DNA of 64,000 bases from Actinomadura rubteroloni (GCF_002911665.1 NZ_MTBP01000001.1:992001-1056000), one strand, 5' to 3'; positions 8,635-16,924 are shown, numbered from the stretch's first letter. Numbers and translations: made by a program. The notes: generated by a model not told the origin, from the letters alone.

Positions 8635-9807
8635 TCATGACGGCTCTCTCCCGGGTGTCCAGCGGTGGTCGAGACGGGTGGCCAGTGCTTGGGCGCCGTC
8701 GCCCGCGATCACCGCTCCGGACGCCGTGAAGGAGACCGTCGGGAGCACGCCGACCAGGCCGTCGGGTGCGCGGTCGAGCAGACAGATCTCGGCGACGCGG
8801 CGTGCTCCGCCGTCCGGCCCCCGGACCAGGTGGACGATCACGTCGAGTGCGGCGGCGAGCTGGCTGTGCACCGCCTCGCGGCTGAGCCCCGCCGCGCACG
8901 CCAGCGCTTCCAGCCGTGCGGGCACGTCGGCGGCGGCGTTCGCGTGCAACGTGCCGCAGCCACCCTCGTGGCCCGTGTTCAAGGCGTTGAGCAGGTCCGA
9001 GACCTCGACACCGCGCACCTCGCCCACCACCAGACGATCCGGACGCATCCGCAGCGCTTGGCGGACGAGATCGCGCAGGGTGACGCCGCCCGCGCCTTCG
9101 ATATTCGGTGGCCGTGCCTCCAAGCGCACGACGTGCGGATGGTCGGGGCTCAGCTCGGCGGAGTCCTCGACGAGCACCATCCGTTCGCCCGGATCGACGC
9201 GCCCGAGGAGGCAGCTCAGCAGCGTCGTCTTGCCGGTGCCCGTGCCGCCGGTGATCAAGAAGGCGACCCGCGCGTCGATCAGCGCGGCGAGCAGGGCCGC
9301 GCCCTCCGGCGGGACGGTCCCGGCCGCGGCCAACTCGTCCAGCGTGAACGCGTGGCGGCGCGGAAGCCGCAGCGACAGGCACGTGCCGCCCGCCGCGACC
9401 GGAGGCAGGACGGCGTGGAGCCGAACGCCGCCGGGCAGCCGCGCGTCCGCGCAGGGCGCCGCGTCGTCCAGGCGGCGGCCGGCCGTGGCGGTGAGCCGCT
9501 GCGCGAGCCGACGGACGCTCGCTTCGTCCGGGAAGCGCACGCCCGTCCGGGTGAGGCCGTTGCCCGCGTCGATCCACACCTCGTTCGGCCCGTTGACGAG
9601 GACGTCCGTCACGCCGGGCCGCCGCAGCAACGGTTCGAGCGGTCCGGCCCCGACGAAGTCGGCGTGCAACGTATCGGTGAGGGCGAGCACCTCGCTGTCC
9701 CCGAGCAGCCGGTCCTCGGCGCGCACGGCGGCCGCGACGCGTCCCGCCGTCGGCTCGTCCCCGGTGTCCGCGAGCCGCCCCCGGACGGCCTCCGACAATC
9801 TCCTCAC
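8635..9807 (-). CDS. tadA: TadA/CpaF-family pilus assembly ATPase
   Basis: 390 residues from the GTG at 9807, which follows GAGGGAG; the frame stays open to an ATG at 10002, but the added 65 residues use atypically AT-rich codons and look non-coding. The VirB11/TadA signatures are present: GPLEPLLRRPGVTDVLVNGP, Walker A GGTGTGKTTLL, Asp box VLVEDSAEL, Walker B region RPDRLVVGEVRG and the His-box HEGGCGTLHANAAAD. The hexameric ATPase powers Flp/Tad pilus assembly at the inner membrane. Corresponds to Rv3659c. Confidence 0.92.
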   Translation of the reverse strand: MRRLSEAVRGRLADTGDEPTAGRVAAAVRAEDRLLGDSEVLALTDTLHADFVGAGPLEPLLRRPGVTDVLVNGPNEVWIDAGNGLTRTGVRFPDEASVRRLAQRLTATAGRRLDDAAPCADARLPGGVRLHAVLPPVAAGGTCLSLRLPRRHAFTLDELAAAGTVPPEGAALLAALIDARVAFLITGGTGTGKTTLLSCLLGRVDPGERMVLVEDSAELSPDHPHVVRLEARPPNIEGAGGVTLRDLVRQALRMRPDRLVVGEVRGVEVSDLLNALNTGHEGGCGTLHANAAADVPARLEALACAAGLSREAVHSQLAAALDVIVHLVRGPDGGARRVAEICLLDRAPDGLVGVLPTVSFTASGAVIAGDGAQALATRLDHRWTPGREPS

Positions 9808-10139
9808 GACATCTCCCTCGTTTCGACCCGCACGCTCGCGCCTGGCCCCTTCGTCCGCCCGGGGGCCTGTCTGGACGTTCTTGATTGCGTTCGGTGCATT
9901 CGGCAATGAATGCCTGGTCTGTGTGTCTGCGCGTTCGAGTAGGGCTTTCGTGCTCGCAGGCCGTGCCATCTCGTGCGCAGGTTCGTGATCACCAACGCCC
10001 ATTGCGCTGACAGCTCACCTGTCAACCGCATGGCCGTCATGGCGGGCAGCCCGTGCACGGCCTCTCGCCGATGAGGTTGCGTCTTGGTACGCCGTCTCCT
10101 TGGCCGTCCGGCCGCCGGGCAGAGAAGTGCCGGGTAAGG
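9808..10139. other. 332-bp gap between ssd and tadA, no gene recognised
   Basis: Apart from the in-frame 5' extension of tadA discussed there, no supported gene lies here. Composition is visibly less GC-rich than the flanking genes (for example around 9880-9960). No terminator hairpin with a T-tract was found on either strand. Confidence 0.5.
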
Positions 10140-11204
10140 TCAGGCGGCCTTCCGCTGGACGGACGGCACCGAAATCGGCACCTCGGACAACAGGTAGTCG
10201 CAGAGCGCCCGCATCGGACCGCGCCGCAGCCCCCGCTCCAGATCGCCGTCCTCCACCAGAACCGCGAGCCGCTGGTCGCGCTCCAGGACCCCGGCGGCGG
10301 GCAGCGCCACGCACTCCGCCACGATGTCCGGCGTGAGCCCGGCGGGCGACGGCAGCCCGACGACGAGCCGCAGGTCCGTCGTCAGCTCGGCCAGCGCGGG
10401 CGCCCACCGCGCGGCCGCCATCGTCGGCCGGACCTCGGCGGGCACGAGCAGGAACGTGACCGCCGCGGCGCGCAACGCCGCCAGGCCGAGCAGGTCCGGA
10501 CGGCGCGGAACGTCCACCACGGTCAGTTCGTAGCCGCGCAGGGCGGCGTCCAGCACGGCGGACGCCGCCGCCTCCGGCACGGCACCGCCCGGATCGCCGG
10601 TGAGCACGGACAGCTCGCCGACCTTCGGCAGCGACTCGCGCAGCAGCGCCGCGCTCAGCCGTCCCCGCCGCTCGGTGAGCCCGGCCCAGCGGACGCCGTC
10701 GTCCTCCTCCACGCCGAGCATCTGGTCGAGCCCGCCGCCCAGCGGATCGGCGTCGACGAGCAGGGTCGGCGTCCCGTCGCGGGCGGCGGTCATGGCGAGC
10801 GCGGCGGCGAGGACGGTCGTCCCGGCGCCGCCCCGCGCCCCGCAGACGCAGACCATCACACCCTCCGCGCCGGCGGGTTCGGCGCTGGCGGCGAGGGCGT
10901 CGACCACCACGGGCTCGTCGGCGGGCAGGACGGCGACCTTCTGCGCGCCGACGTCGACGGCGCGGCGGTACACGTCGGGGTCGGCGGCGCGGGCGACGAG
11001 GACGACGTCGCTCCGGTGCGGGACGCCCGCCAGGTCGTCGGCGAGGTCGTCCCCGACGAGGACGAGCCCGGGGCGCCGCCACCCGAGCCGGGCCGCCGCG
11101 GACTGCCGGACGACCTCGGCCGAGGCGCCCGCCGCGGCGGCGAGACGGAGCAGGTCGTCGCGGAGCGGGCCGTCGGCGGTCGCGATCAGCGCGGTGCTGT
11201 TCAT
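10140..11204 (-). CDS. ssd: Ssd/CpaE-like P-loop protein (septum site determining)
   Basis: 354 residues from ATG 11204, preceded by GGAGGG. The N-terminal ~110 residues resemble a degenerate receiver domain (TALIATADGPLRDDLLRLAA). The C-terminal part is a MinD/CpaE-like NTPase with VCGARGGAGTTVLAAALA; the Walker A lysine is replaced, as in Rv3660c-type Ssd, so classical ATPase activity is doubtful. LLVDADPLGGGLDQMLGVE is the switch I/II region. CpaE-like proteins localise Tad machinery; Ssd overexpression affects septation in mycobacteria. First gene of the block. Confidence 0.85.
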   Translation of the reverse strand: MNSTALIATADGPLRDDLLRLAAAAGASAEVVRQSAAARLGWRRPGLVLVGDDLADDLAGVPHRSDVVLVARAADPDVYRRAVDVGAQKVAVLPADEPVVVDALAASAEPAGAEGVMVCVCGARGGAGTTVLAAALAMTAARDGTPTLLVDADPLGGGLDQMLGVEEDDGVRWAGLTERRGRLSAALLRESLPKVGELSVLTGDPGGAVPEAAASAVLDAALRGYELTVVDVPRRPDLLGLAALRAAAVTFLLVPAEVRPTMAAARWAPALAELTTDLRLVVGLPSPAGLTPDIVAECVALPAAGVLERDQRLAVLVEDGDLERGLRRGPMRALCDYLLSEVPISVPSVQRKAA

Positions 11205-11285
11205 GATCCCTCCAGGAGGTTCGGAGGGCTCCAGCATCAGGCGGCGGGGGGCGCGGGCGAAAGCCCGTCCCCAACCTGTGGATAA

Positions 11286-11400
11286 CCGGGTGGACGGCCC
11301 GCTGACGAACCGTCCACCCGGTCCCAAAATGGGCGACCCCCGCCGGGGGGGAGAGCGGGGGTCGCCGTGCGGTCCGGCTCCGGGGGGGTAGAACCGGACC
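11286..11400 (-). promoter_or_regulatory. three consecutive stem-loops in the ssd leader
   Basis: Perfect stems: CCGGGTGGACGG/CCGTCCACCCGG (12 bp, loop 12), GCGACCCCCGC/GCGGGGGTCGC (11 bp, loop 11) and GGTCCGG/CCGGACC (7 bp). On the minus strand they would lie 80-200 nt upstream of the ssd start. The middle one is followed on that strand by CCCATTTT, so it could instead terminate transcription from the pentapeptide gene. Structured leader versus terminator cannot be decided by eye. Confidence 0.5.
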
Positions 11401-11424
11401 GTTTCTCAGGAAAGTCTTAGGGAC

Positions 11425-11493
11425 GTAGATCACTACGGGCGCACGCCAGTAGGACCTACAGGAGACGCAAAGTCGCCGCGCCTACAGTGTAGG
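11425..11493. promoter_or_regulatory. cluster of GTAG/CTAC dyads, candidate operators
   Basis: Three short palindromes sharing the same half-site: GTAGATCACTAC at 11425-11436, GTAGGACCTAC at 11449-11459 and CCTACAGTGTAGG at 11481-11493. Shared half-sites in a 70-bp stretch upstream of ssd suggest binding of one regulator. Identity of the regulator is unknown. Confidence 0.45.
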
Positions 11494-11871
11494 CAGATAC
11501 AACATATGCTGCCCGACTGTTACGACTTCCGTCGAGCCACAATGTCGCCCCTGGGGTGACTTTTCTTCTCGATCGGCGGGATCGGCTGCCCTCCGTGATC
11601 GGGAATCTCGGGCACCTCGGACAAATCAACCACGAGACCTATTGATCGTTACCGTCCGCGCCGGGAAAAACAAACGATCACCGACTGTGATCGCTAAACG
11701 GACTCCCACTTCGGCACGACCAGGCACGAACCAGGCGTTTCGCTAGTCAATTCGCTGGGAATTCGCCCAGCTCATCCGGGATGCCCGACGGGGACGTCGG
11801 CCGCCGCCCGCCCGTCCCGACCAGCGGGGAAAGCCTTGACCAGCGTCCGGTCAACCCGCTGGACGCCCCGC

Positions 11872-12489
11872 TCAGTCCCGGACGTCGAGACCCAGCGCGA
11901 CCGCGAGCGCCACCGCCTGCACCGGGTCGATGACCGCGCCCCGCAGCTCGACGGTCGCCGGATCCATCGCCGGCAGCACCGAGCCCCGCAGATCGCACCG
12001 CGACAGGTCCGCCCGGTGCGCCCACGCCCCCGACAGGTCGCAGCGCACCAGCGTCGCACCGGCCAGCCGCGCGCCGGTCAGGTCGGCCTCGCGCAGCCGG
12101 ACGTCCGCGAAGTCCGCCCGCCGCAGGTCGGCCCCCGGGAGCCCGACGAACGACCAGTCGCCGCCGCGGACCTTCATGAGGTCGTGCGAGCAGTCGTCGA
12201 ACATCGACCCGACGACCTTGCACCCGGTGAACGTCGCGTCGAAGAAGGAGCAGCGTACGAACGTGCAGTTGACGAACGCCGCGTCCGTGTGCGCGGACAC
12301 GTTGAACCGGACGTTCCGGAACACGCACTCGGTGAAGACGGCCCCGTCGCCGGTGGCCTCGGTCATGTCGACGTCCGAGAAGAGCACGCGCGTGTGCTCC
12401 TCGCCGCTCAGATCACGCGAGTCCCAGTCGGCGGAGCGAACGGTCGTCTCGGTGGGCGCGGCAGGCGTCCCGTTGCGTCGTTCGGCCAC
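11872..12489 (-). CDS. pentapeptide-repeat protein
   Basis: GTG at 12489 is taken as start because the open frame upstream is Arg/Pro-rich and has no domain; the site before it is weak. The 205-residue product has repeated five-residue coils such as FTECVFRNVRFNV, AAFVNCTFVRCSFFDATFTG and LREADLTGARLAGATLVRCD, predicting a right-handed quadrilateral beta-helix. Some such proteins mimic DNA and protect gyrase, but most have no known function. It lies 34 bp after the Fic-like gene on the same strand. Confidence 0.82.
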   Translation of the reverse strand: MAERRNGTPAAPTETTVRSADWDSRDLSGEEHTRVLFSDVDMTEATGDGAVFTECVFRNVRFNVSAHTDAAFVNCTFVRCSFFDATFTGCKVVGSMFDDCSHDLMKVRGGDWSFVGLPGADLRRADFADVRLREADLTGARLAGATLVRCDLSGAWAHRADLSRCDLRGSVLPAMDPATVELRGAVIDPVQAVALAVALGLDVRD

Positions 12490-12523
12490 GCGACGACCGT
12501 ACGCGGTACCGGTGACAGAACCG

Positions 12524-13315
12524 TCAGCCGCGCATGAACGCTTCGCAGATGGCCTGCGAGTCGCGCGCGGCGGCGGCCGTCGCGGCCGCGCAGTGCGCGA
12601 CCCACGCCGCGACCCCGTCCTGGCCACCCGCGGCATAACCGCGCAGTGCTTCACCGTAGGCGCCCGACAGCTCGGCATGGCCCGTCTCGGGCGCGGTGAG
12701 CGACTTCGGGTCGAAGCCGCGCGCGACGAGCGTGAGCCGCTGCGCGGCGCGGGCGATGATCCCGTCGCCCCAGCCGAAGGGCCGCAGCGTCGCCAGCTCG
12801 CCGTGGACGATCGCCGCGACGACCAGCGCCGGAGCCTTCGTCGGCGCCGTCAGCAGCCCGCTGAGCTGGTCGAGCCGGGCCGCGACCACCGCGGGCGGCG
12901 GCGGGTCGCCGAGCCCGGCCGGGTCCGTGGACGGCTTGCCCTCGGCGCGCGGACGGCCGAGCGCGTCGGCGTCCACCGCGTCCGCTGCGGCGAGCACGTG
13001 CAGCCTCGCGAGGACCTGACGGGGTGCCTGCCGCCACGTCTCGGCGAGCGTCCCGAGTTCGGCGGACACCCGCAGTGAGCCCTGCACGATGGGGTCGGAC
13101 GGGTTCTCGGTCGTACGCAGCTCGTCCAACGTGACGGACGCGCCCTCCAGCACGGCGGACGCACGCGCACCCCTCAGTGCCGACTCGGTCGATACCTCGG
13201 CGCTGCGGCGCCGGAGGATGCGATGGCCGAGGAGACGGTCGACGGCCTTGCGCGCGTCGGCGACGGCGTCGGCCACACCGGGAAGATCGGCAACGGAGGC
13301 GAGGGCATCGGTCAC
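12524..13315 (-). CDS. Fic-fold protein lacking the catalytic histidine
   Basis: 263 residues from GTG 13315. The Fic helix region reads HGELATLRPFGWGDGIIARA where active Fic enzymes have H-P-F-x-x-G-N/D-G-x-x-R: the catalytic His is Arg, while Pro-Phe, Gly-Asp-Gly and the final Arg remain. An earlier SAVLEGASVTLDELR resembles the S/TxxxE/G-N-type inhibitory/Fic_N region. AMPylation is therefore unlikely; a nucleotide-binding or scaffold role is possible. Divergent from acs, as similar proteins are in other actinomycetes (from memory). Confidence 0.75.
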   Translation of the reverse strand: MTDALASVADLPGVADAVADARKAVDRLLGHRILRRRSAEVSTESALRGARASAVLEGASVTLDELRTTENPSDPIVQGSLRVSAELGTLAETWRQAPRQVLARLHVLAAADAVDADALGRPRAEGKPSTDPAGLGDPPPPAVVAARLDQLSGLLTAPTKAPALVVAAIVHGELATLRPFGWGDGIIARAAQRLTLVARGFDPKSLTAPETGHAELSGAYGEALRGYAAGGQDGVAAWVAHCAAATAAAARDSQAICEAFMRG

Positions 13316-13401
13316 GGTGCCGACCCTATGCGGTTCGTGTCGCCGATCGGACTTCGGGCGGTTCGGATACGCGTCGCGGAGAGAGCAACAGGCCGGACGA
13401 G

Positions 13402-13423
13402 TGTGGCGGGCATCACATAGCAT
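13402..13423 (+). promoter_or_regulatory. CRP-like site next to a -10-like element, acs promoter region
   Basis: TGTGG-CGGGCA-TCACA at 13402-13417 matches the CRP consensus TGTGA-N6-TCACA in 9 of 10 half-site positions. TAGCAT at 13418-13423 follows directly and fits a -10 hexamer. If that -10 is used, the site is centred near -20, a position typical of repression. CRP control of acs is known in other bacteria; here it is inferred. Confidence 0.5.
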
Positions 13424-13546
13424 CCGTTCGGAGTCAGGAGCCACCGGCGCCCCCGGCCCGCCACAGGGGCGTTGCCTTGTACTGCGCGCGAACTCCTGTT
13501 GGAGTGGGTCGGCCGGGAACTCCACCCTCGTCAGCAAGGAGTACGT

Positions 13547-15514
13547 GTGAGCGAGAGCCAGAAAACACTGTCGAACCTCCTGCGGGAGACGCGGCGCTTT
13601 CCCCCGCCGGCCGAGCTCGCCGAGTCCGCGAACGTGACCGCGGCCGCCTACGAGGAGGCCGCGAACGACCGGCTGGGTTTCTGGGAGCGTCAGGCCGACC
13701 GCCTGGCGTGGTCCAAACGGTGGGACCAGGTCCTGGACTGGACGAACCCGCCGTTCGCCCGATGGTTCGTCGGCGGTGAACTGAACGTCGCCTACAACTG
13801 CGTGGACCGCCACGTGGAGGCGGGCCTGGGCGCGAAGGTCGCCTACCACTGGGAGGGTGAGCCCGGTGACACGCGCACCCTTACGTACGCCGACCTCCGC
13901 CGGGAGGTGAGCAAGGCCGCCAACGCGCTGCTGGAACTGGGCGTCCGCAAGGGCGACCGGGTCGCGATCTACCTCCCGATGATCCCCGAACTGCCGATCT
14001 CAATGCTGGCGTGCGCGCGGATCGGCGCGACCCACTCGGTGGTGTTCGGCGGGTTCTCCGCGGACGCGCTGCGCACCCGGATCGACGACGCGCAGGCCCG
14101 CGTGGTCATCACCGCGGACGGCGGGTACCGGCGCGGCAAGCCGTCCGCGCTGAAGCCGACCGTCGACGAGGCGGTCGCGGACGCACCGAGCGTCGAGCAC
14201 GTCCTGGTGGTCCGGCGCACCGGTGAGGACGTCGCCGAGACCGAGCGCGACGTGTGGTGGGAGGACGTGGTCGAACGCCAGTCCGACCAGCACACGCCCG
14301 AGCCCATGGACGCCGAGCACCCCCTGTTCATCCTGTACACGTCCGGGACGACCGGGAAGCCCAAGGGGATCCTGCACACGTCCGGCGGCTACCTCACGCA
14401 GACGGCGTACACCCACTGGGCGGTGCTCGACCTCAAGCCCGAGAAGGACGTGTACTGGTGCTCGGCCGACATCGGCTGGGTGACCGGGCACTCTTACATC
14501 GTCTACGGTCCGCTGGCCAACGGTGCCACCAGCGTCATGTACGAGGGCACCCCCGACACCCCGCACCGGGGCCGCTGGTGGGACGTCATCGCCAAGTACA
14601 AGGTGACGCTGTTCTATACGGCGCCGACTGCCATCCGCACGTTCATGAAGTGGGGCGACGACATCCCGGCGGGGTACGACCTGTCGTCGCTGCGGGTCCT
14701 CGGCTCCGTGGGCGAGCCGATCAACCCGGAGGCGTACGTCTGGTACCGCGAGCACATCGGCGCGAACCGTACGCCGGTGGTGGACACGTGGTGGCAGACC
14801 GAGACGGGCGCGATCATGATCAGCCCGCTGCCCGGAGTGACGGAGGGCAAGCCGGGGGCGGCGATGCGTCCGCTGCCGGGCATCGTCGCCGACGTCGTGG
14901 ACGACCGCGGCGAGTCGGTACCGAACGGCGGCGGTGGGTTCCTCGTGCTCAAGGAGCCGTGGCCGTCGATGCTGCGCACTATTTGGGGCGACGACGAGCG
15001 GTACATCAAGACGTACTGGTCCCGGTTCGACGGCATGTACTTCGCCGGGGACGGGGCCAAGAAGGACGAGGACGGCGACCTGTGGCTCCTCGGCCGCGTG
15101 GACGACGTCATGCTCGTATCCGGGCACAACATTTCGACCACCGAGGTGGAGTCCGCGCTGGTGTCGCACCCGAAGGTGGCCGAGGCGGCCGTCGTCGGCT
15201 CCACCGACCCGGTGACGGGGCAGGCGATCGTCGCGTTCGTCATCCCGCGCGGCGCGGCGGGCGAGGAGGTCGAGGGCGAGGCGTTCCTGAAGGAGTTGCG
15301 CGAGCACGTCTCCCGCAAGCTCGGGCCGATCGCCAAGCCGCGGCAGATCATGATCGTTCCCGAACTGCCCAAGACCCGCTCGGGCAAGATCATGCGGCGG
15401 CTGCTGCGCGACGTGGCGGAGAACCGGAGCGTCGGCGACGTGTCGACGCTCGCCGACAGCACCGTCATGGACCTGATCTCGTCCAAGCTTCCCGAGGCCA
15501 AGCCCGAGGACTGA
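13547..15514 (+). CDS. acsA: acetyl-CoA synthetase (AMP-forming)
   Basis: 655 residues from GTG 13547, which follows AAGGAG at 13536-13541. ANL-superfamily motifs: [20 protein letters not shown] (P-loop), [19 protein letters not shown] (A5, acetate pocket Trp), [20 protein letters not shown] (A7/A8 hinge) and [14 protein letters not shown] with the adenylating Lys that is acetylated in many Acs proteins. It activates acetate to acetyl-CoA in the cytosol. Length is standard. Divergent from the Fic-like gene, with a 231-bp promoter region, and closed by a strong terminator. Confidence 0.96.
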   Translation: MSESQKTLSNLLRETRRFPPPAELAESANVTAAAYEEAANDRLGFWERQADRLAWSKRWDQVLDWTNPPFARWFVGGELNVAYNCVDRHVEAGLGAKVAYHWEGEPGDTRTLTYADLRREVSKAANALLELGVRKGDRVAIYLPMIPELPISMLACARIGATHSVVFGGFSADALRTRIDDAQARVVITADGGYRRGKPSALKPTVDEAVADAPSVEHVLVVRRTGEDVAETERDVWWEDVVERQSDQHTPEPMDAEHPLFILYTSGTTGKPKGILHTSGGYLTQTAYTHWAVLDLKPEKDVYWCSADIGWVTGHSYIVYGPLANGATSVMYEGTPDTPHRGRWWDVIAKYKVTLFYTAPTAIRTFMKWGDDIPAGYDLSSLRVLGSVGEPINPEAYVWYREHIGANRTPVVDTWWQTETGAIMISPLPGVTEGKPGAAMRPLPGIVADVVDDRGESVPNGGGGFLVLKEPWPSMLRTIWGDDERYIKTYWSRFDGMYFAGDGAKKDEDGDLWLLGRVDDVMLVSGHNISTTEVESALVSHPKVAEAAVVGSTDPVTGQAIVAFVIPRGAAGEEVEGEAFLKELREHVSRKLGPIAKPRQIMIVPELPKTRSGKIMRRLLRDVAENRSVGDVSTLADSTVMDLISSKLPEAKPED

Positions 15515-15524
15515 ACGCTCTAGG

Positions 15525-15569
15525 ACGGGGCGGAACGCGGTTGTTCGTCCGCGTTCCGCCCCGTTTTTT
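15525..15569 (+). terminator. Rho-independent terminator of acs
   Basis: A perfect 16-bp stem ACGGGGCGGAACGCGG / CCGCGTTCCGCCCCGT with an 8-nt loop is followed by TTTTTT. It begins 10 nt after the acs stop and separates acs from the downstream tad genes, which must therefore have their own promoter. Confidence 0.93.
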
Positions 15570-15675
15570 CGTGCCCCCTTATCCACAGAACCGAGTTCGA
15601 CTTTCTCCCGACTGCGGCCGTGAGCAGGCTGAAGTCCGGGCGCCGAGCCGTGCGCCTCCGACGGAGGGAGAACTC

Positions 15676-15858
15676 ATGCGCAGGTGGGAACGGTGCCGGA
15701 GCCGCGCGCGGGACCTCGGCATGTCCACGGCCGAGTACGCGATCGGGACGGTCGCGGCGGCGGCCTTCGCCGGGATCCTCTACAAGGTCGTCACGATGGA
15801 CGCGGTGAAGACCGCCTTGCTGGGGGTCGTGCAGCAGGCGCTCCGGCTCGGGGAATGA
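15676..15858 (+). CDS. DUF4244 Flp-pilin-like small protein
   Basis: 60 residues from ATG 15676 with GGAGGGAG upstream. The sequence has a charged N-terminus, then GMSTAEYAIGTVAAAAFAGI: a Gly-Met/Ser-Thr cleavage-like site followed by Glu at position +5 and a hydrophobic helix, the hallmark of Flp/Tad pilins processed by a prepilin peptidase. Corresponds to Rv3656c. Stop overlaps the start of the TadE-like gene in ATGA, so they are translationally coupled. This would be the major or a structural pilin subunit. Confidence 0.85.
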   Translation: MRRWERCRSRARDLGMSTAEYAIGTVAAAAFAGILYKVVTMDAVKTALLGVVQQALRLGE

Positions 15859-16238
15859 GGCGCCGTCGTGACGCGGGCATGGCGACGGCCGAGATCGCGA
15901 TGGCGCTCCCCGCGCTGGTCCTGGTGGCGGCGATCGTGCTGTGGGGCGAGACGGTGGCGTCCGTCCGGCTCGCCTGCTCCGATGCCGCCCGCAGCGGCGC
16001 GCGGGCCGCCGCGCGCGGCGAGTCGCTCTCCGCGGTGCGGTCGCTCGTGGAGCGCGCCGTGCCGCGGGGGGCGAGGGTGACCGTGCGCCGTGACGGCGAG
16101 GCGTCGCGGGTGGAGGTGGCCGTGCCGGTGCCGCCTCCGGTCGCGGCGGGCCTTCCGGCGCTGACCGTGACGGCGCGCGCGGTGGCCGCCACCGAACCAG
16201 GAGCCGACTCCGTCCCGGCAACCGACCTCTCCCCTTGA
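15855..16238 (+). CDS. TadE-like minor pilin
   Basis: 127 residues from ATG 15855, overlapping the previous stop. DAGMATAEIAMALPALVLVA contains the G/MATAE pseudopilin-type processing motif and hydrophobic helix, followed by a ~90-residue exported domain. TadE-like proteins are minor pilins of the Tad pilus. Corresponds to Rv3655c. No cysteines in the exported part apart from the one in LACSDA. Confidence 0.85.
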   Translation: MRRRRDAGMATAEIAMALPALVLVAAIVLWGETVASVRLACSDAARSGARAAARGESLSAVRSLVERAVPRGARVTVRRDGEASRVEVAVPVPPPVAAGLPALTVTARAVAATEPGADSVPATDLSP

Positions 16239-16558
16239 AGGACGGGACACGGCTCTCGGTGGACGGTCGGCCCGGGTTCCTCGAACGCGGGGCCTGGGTC
16301 GACCGCCGCTGACCGCCGCTGACCGGCGCCGACCGCCGCCGGGCGGGCGGGCGGGCGGCAGGAAGAAAGCACGCCGTTCGCGCTGGGAAGACCGGTGATC
16401 ACAAGGGCGCGCGGTGAGACCACACCGGGTTCTTGGGGGGACGGCAACCTGCTCGCCGTTCGGAGCACGGAGAGCTGGGTGGGAGCACGGAGAGCTGGGT
16501 GGGAGCACGGAGAGCTGGGTGGGAGGACGGGGATCTGGGTGAAAGGGAGGAGTGAAGG
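16239..16558 (+). other. 320-bp gap with 4 x 20-bp tandem repeat
   Basis: No gene seen. At 16461-16540 a 20-bp unit, GGGAGCACGGAGAGCTGGGT, occurs four times in exact register: copy 1 differs at one base, copies 2 and 3 are identical, copy 4 differs at three positions. It ends 18 bp before the next tad gene, so its purine-rich GGGAGGA/GAAGGG tract merges with the ribosome binding site. Confidence 0.8.
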
Positions 16559-16924
16559 GTGCGGCGACGGAGTGATCGGGGGTCGGGGACGGTGTGGGTC
16601 GTGGCCTTCATGGGGGTCGTCTGGGCCGTGGGGGTGGCCGCCATTGCCGTCGGCGGCGTCCGGGGTGCCCGGGCGCGGGCGGAGGCGGCGGCGGACTTCG
16701 CCGCCTTGGCTGGGGCGGGGCAGTTGGGCGGGGACGGTCGAATGTGCCGCAAGGCGCGGGACGTGGCGGCGGCCTCGGGTGGGCGGCTGGTCTCGTGCGT
16801 CGCCCACGGCGGGATCGTGGACGTCGCGGTGGCCGCGAACGTGCGGATGCCGCTGGGGCTGGGGGAGCGGCGGATCGTGGTGCGGTCGCGGGCTGGTCCC
16901 GTCCGGAGCGACCGCGTACCCTGA
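16559..16924 (+). CDS. Rv3654c-like TadG/TadE-type exported protein
   Basis: 121 residues from GTG 16559, preceded by GGAGGAGTGAAGG. RRSDRGSGTVWVVAFMGVVW is a charged N-terminus followed by one hydrophobic helix, and the body contains AEAAADFAALAGAGQL, a region typical of the Rv3654c/'helicase-secretion neighbourhood' TadE-like family, with paired cysteines (MCRKAR and VSCVAHG). Probably part of the Tad apparatus. Third and last gene of the plus-strand tad cluster. Confidence 0.8.
   Translation: MRRRSDRGSGTVWVVAFMGVVWAVGVAAIAVGGVRGARARAEAAADFAALAGAGQLGGDGRMCRKARDVAAASGGRLVSCVAHGGIVDVAVAANVRMPLGLGERRIVVRSRAGPVRSDRVP

Larger units (their letters stand above)
11205..11871. other. 667-bp structured intergenic region upstream of ssd
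   Basis: No supported gene. Plus-strand landmarks are three adjacent inverted repeats (11286-11321, 11333-11365, 11371-11400), three GTAG/CTAC dyads (11425-11436, 11449-11459, 11481-11493) and a 7+5+7 perfect dyad CGATCAC-N5-GTGATCG at 11675-11693. The region lies between two minus-strand genes, so it must hold the end of the pentapeptide-gene transcript and the promoter of the ssd-tad block. A single DnaA-box-like nonamer sits at 11277-11285. Confidence 0.6.

Noticed and set aside
9808..10002. 5' extension of tadA to ATG 10002
   Set aside because: The added codons have low GC at third positions and no domain; GTG 9807 has a better ribosome binding site.
11277..11285. DnaA-box-like nonamer (and another, TTATCCACA, at 15579-15587)
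   Set aside because: Single isolated copies, no cluster or dnaA/dnaN nearby; not a replication origin.
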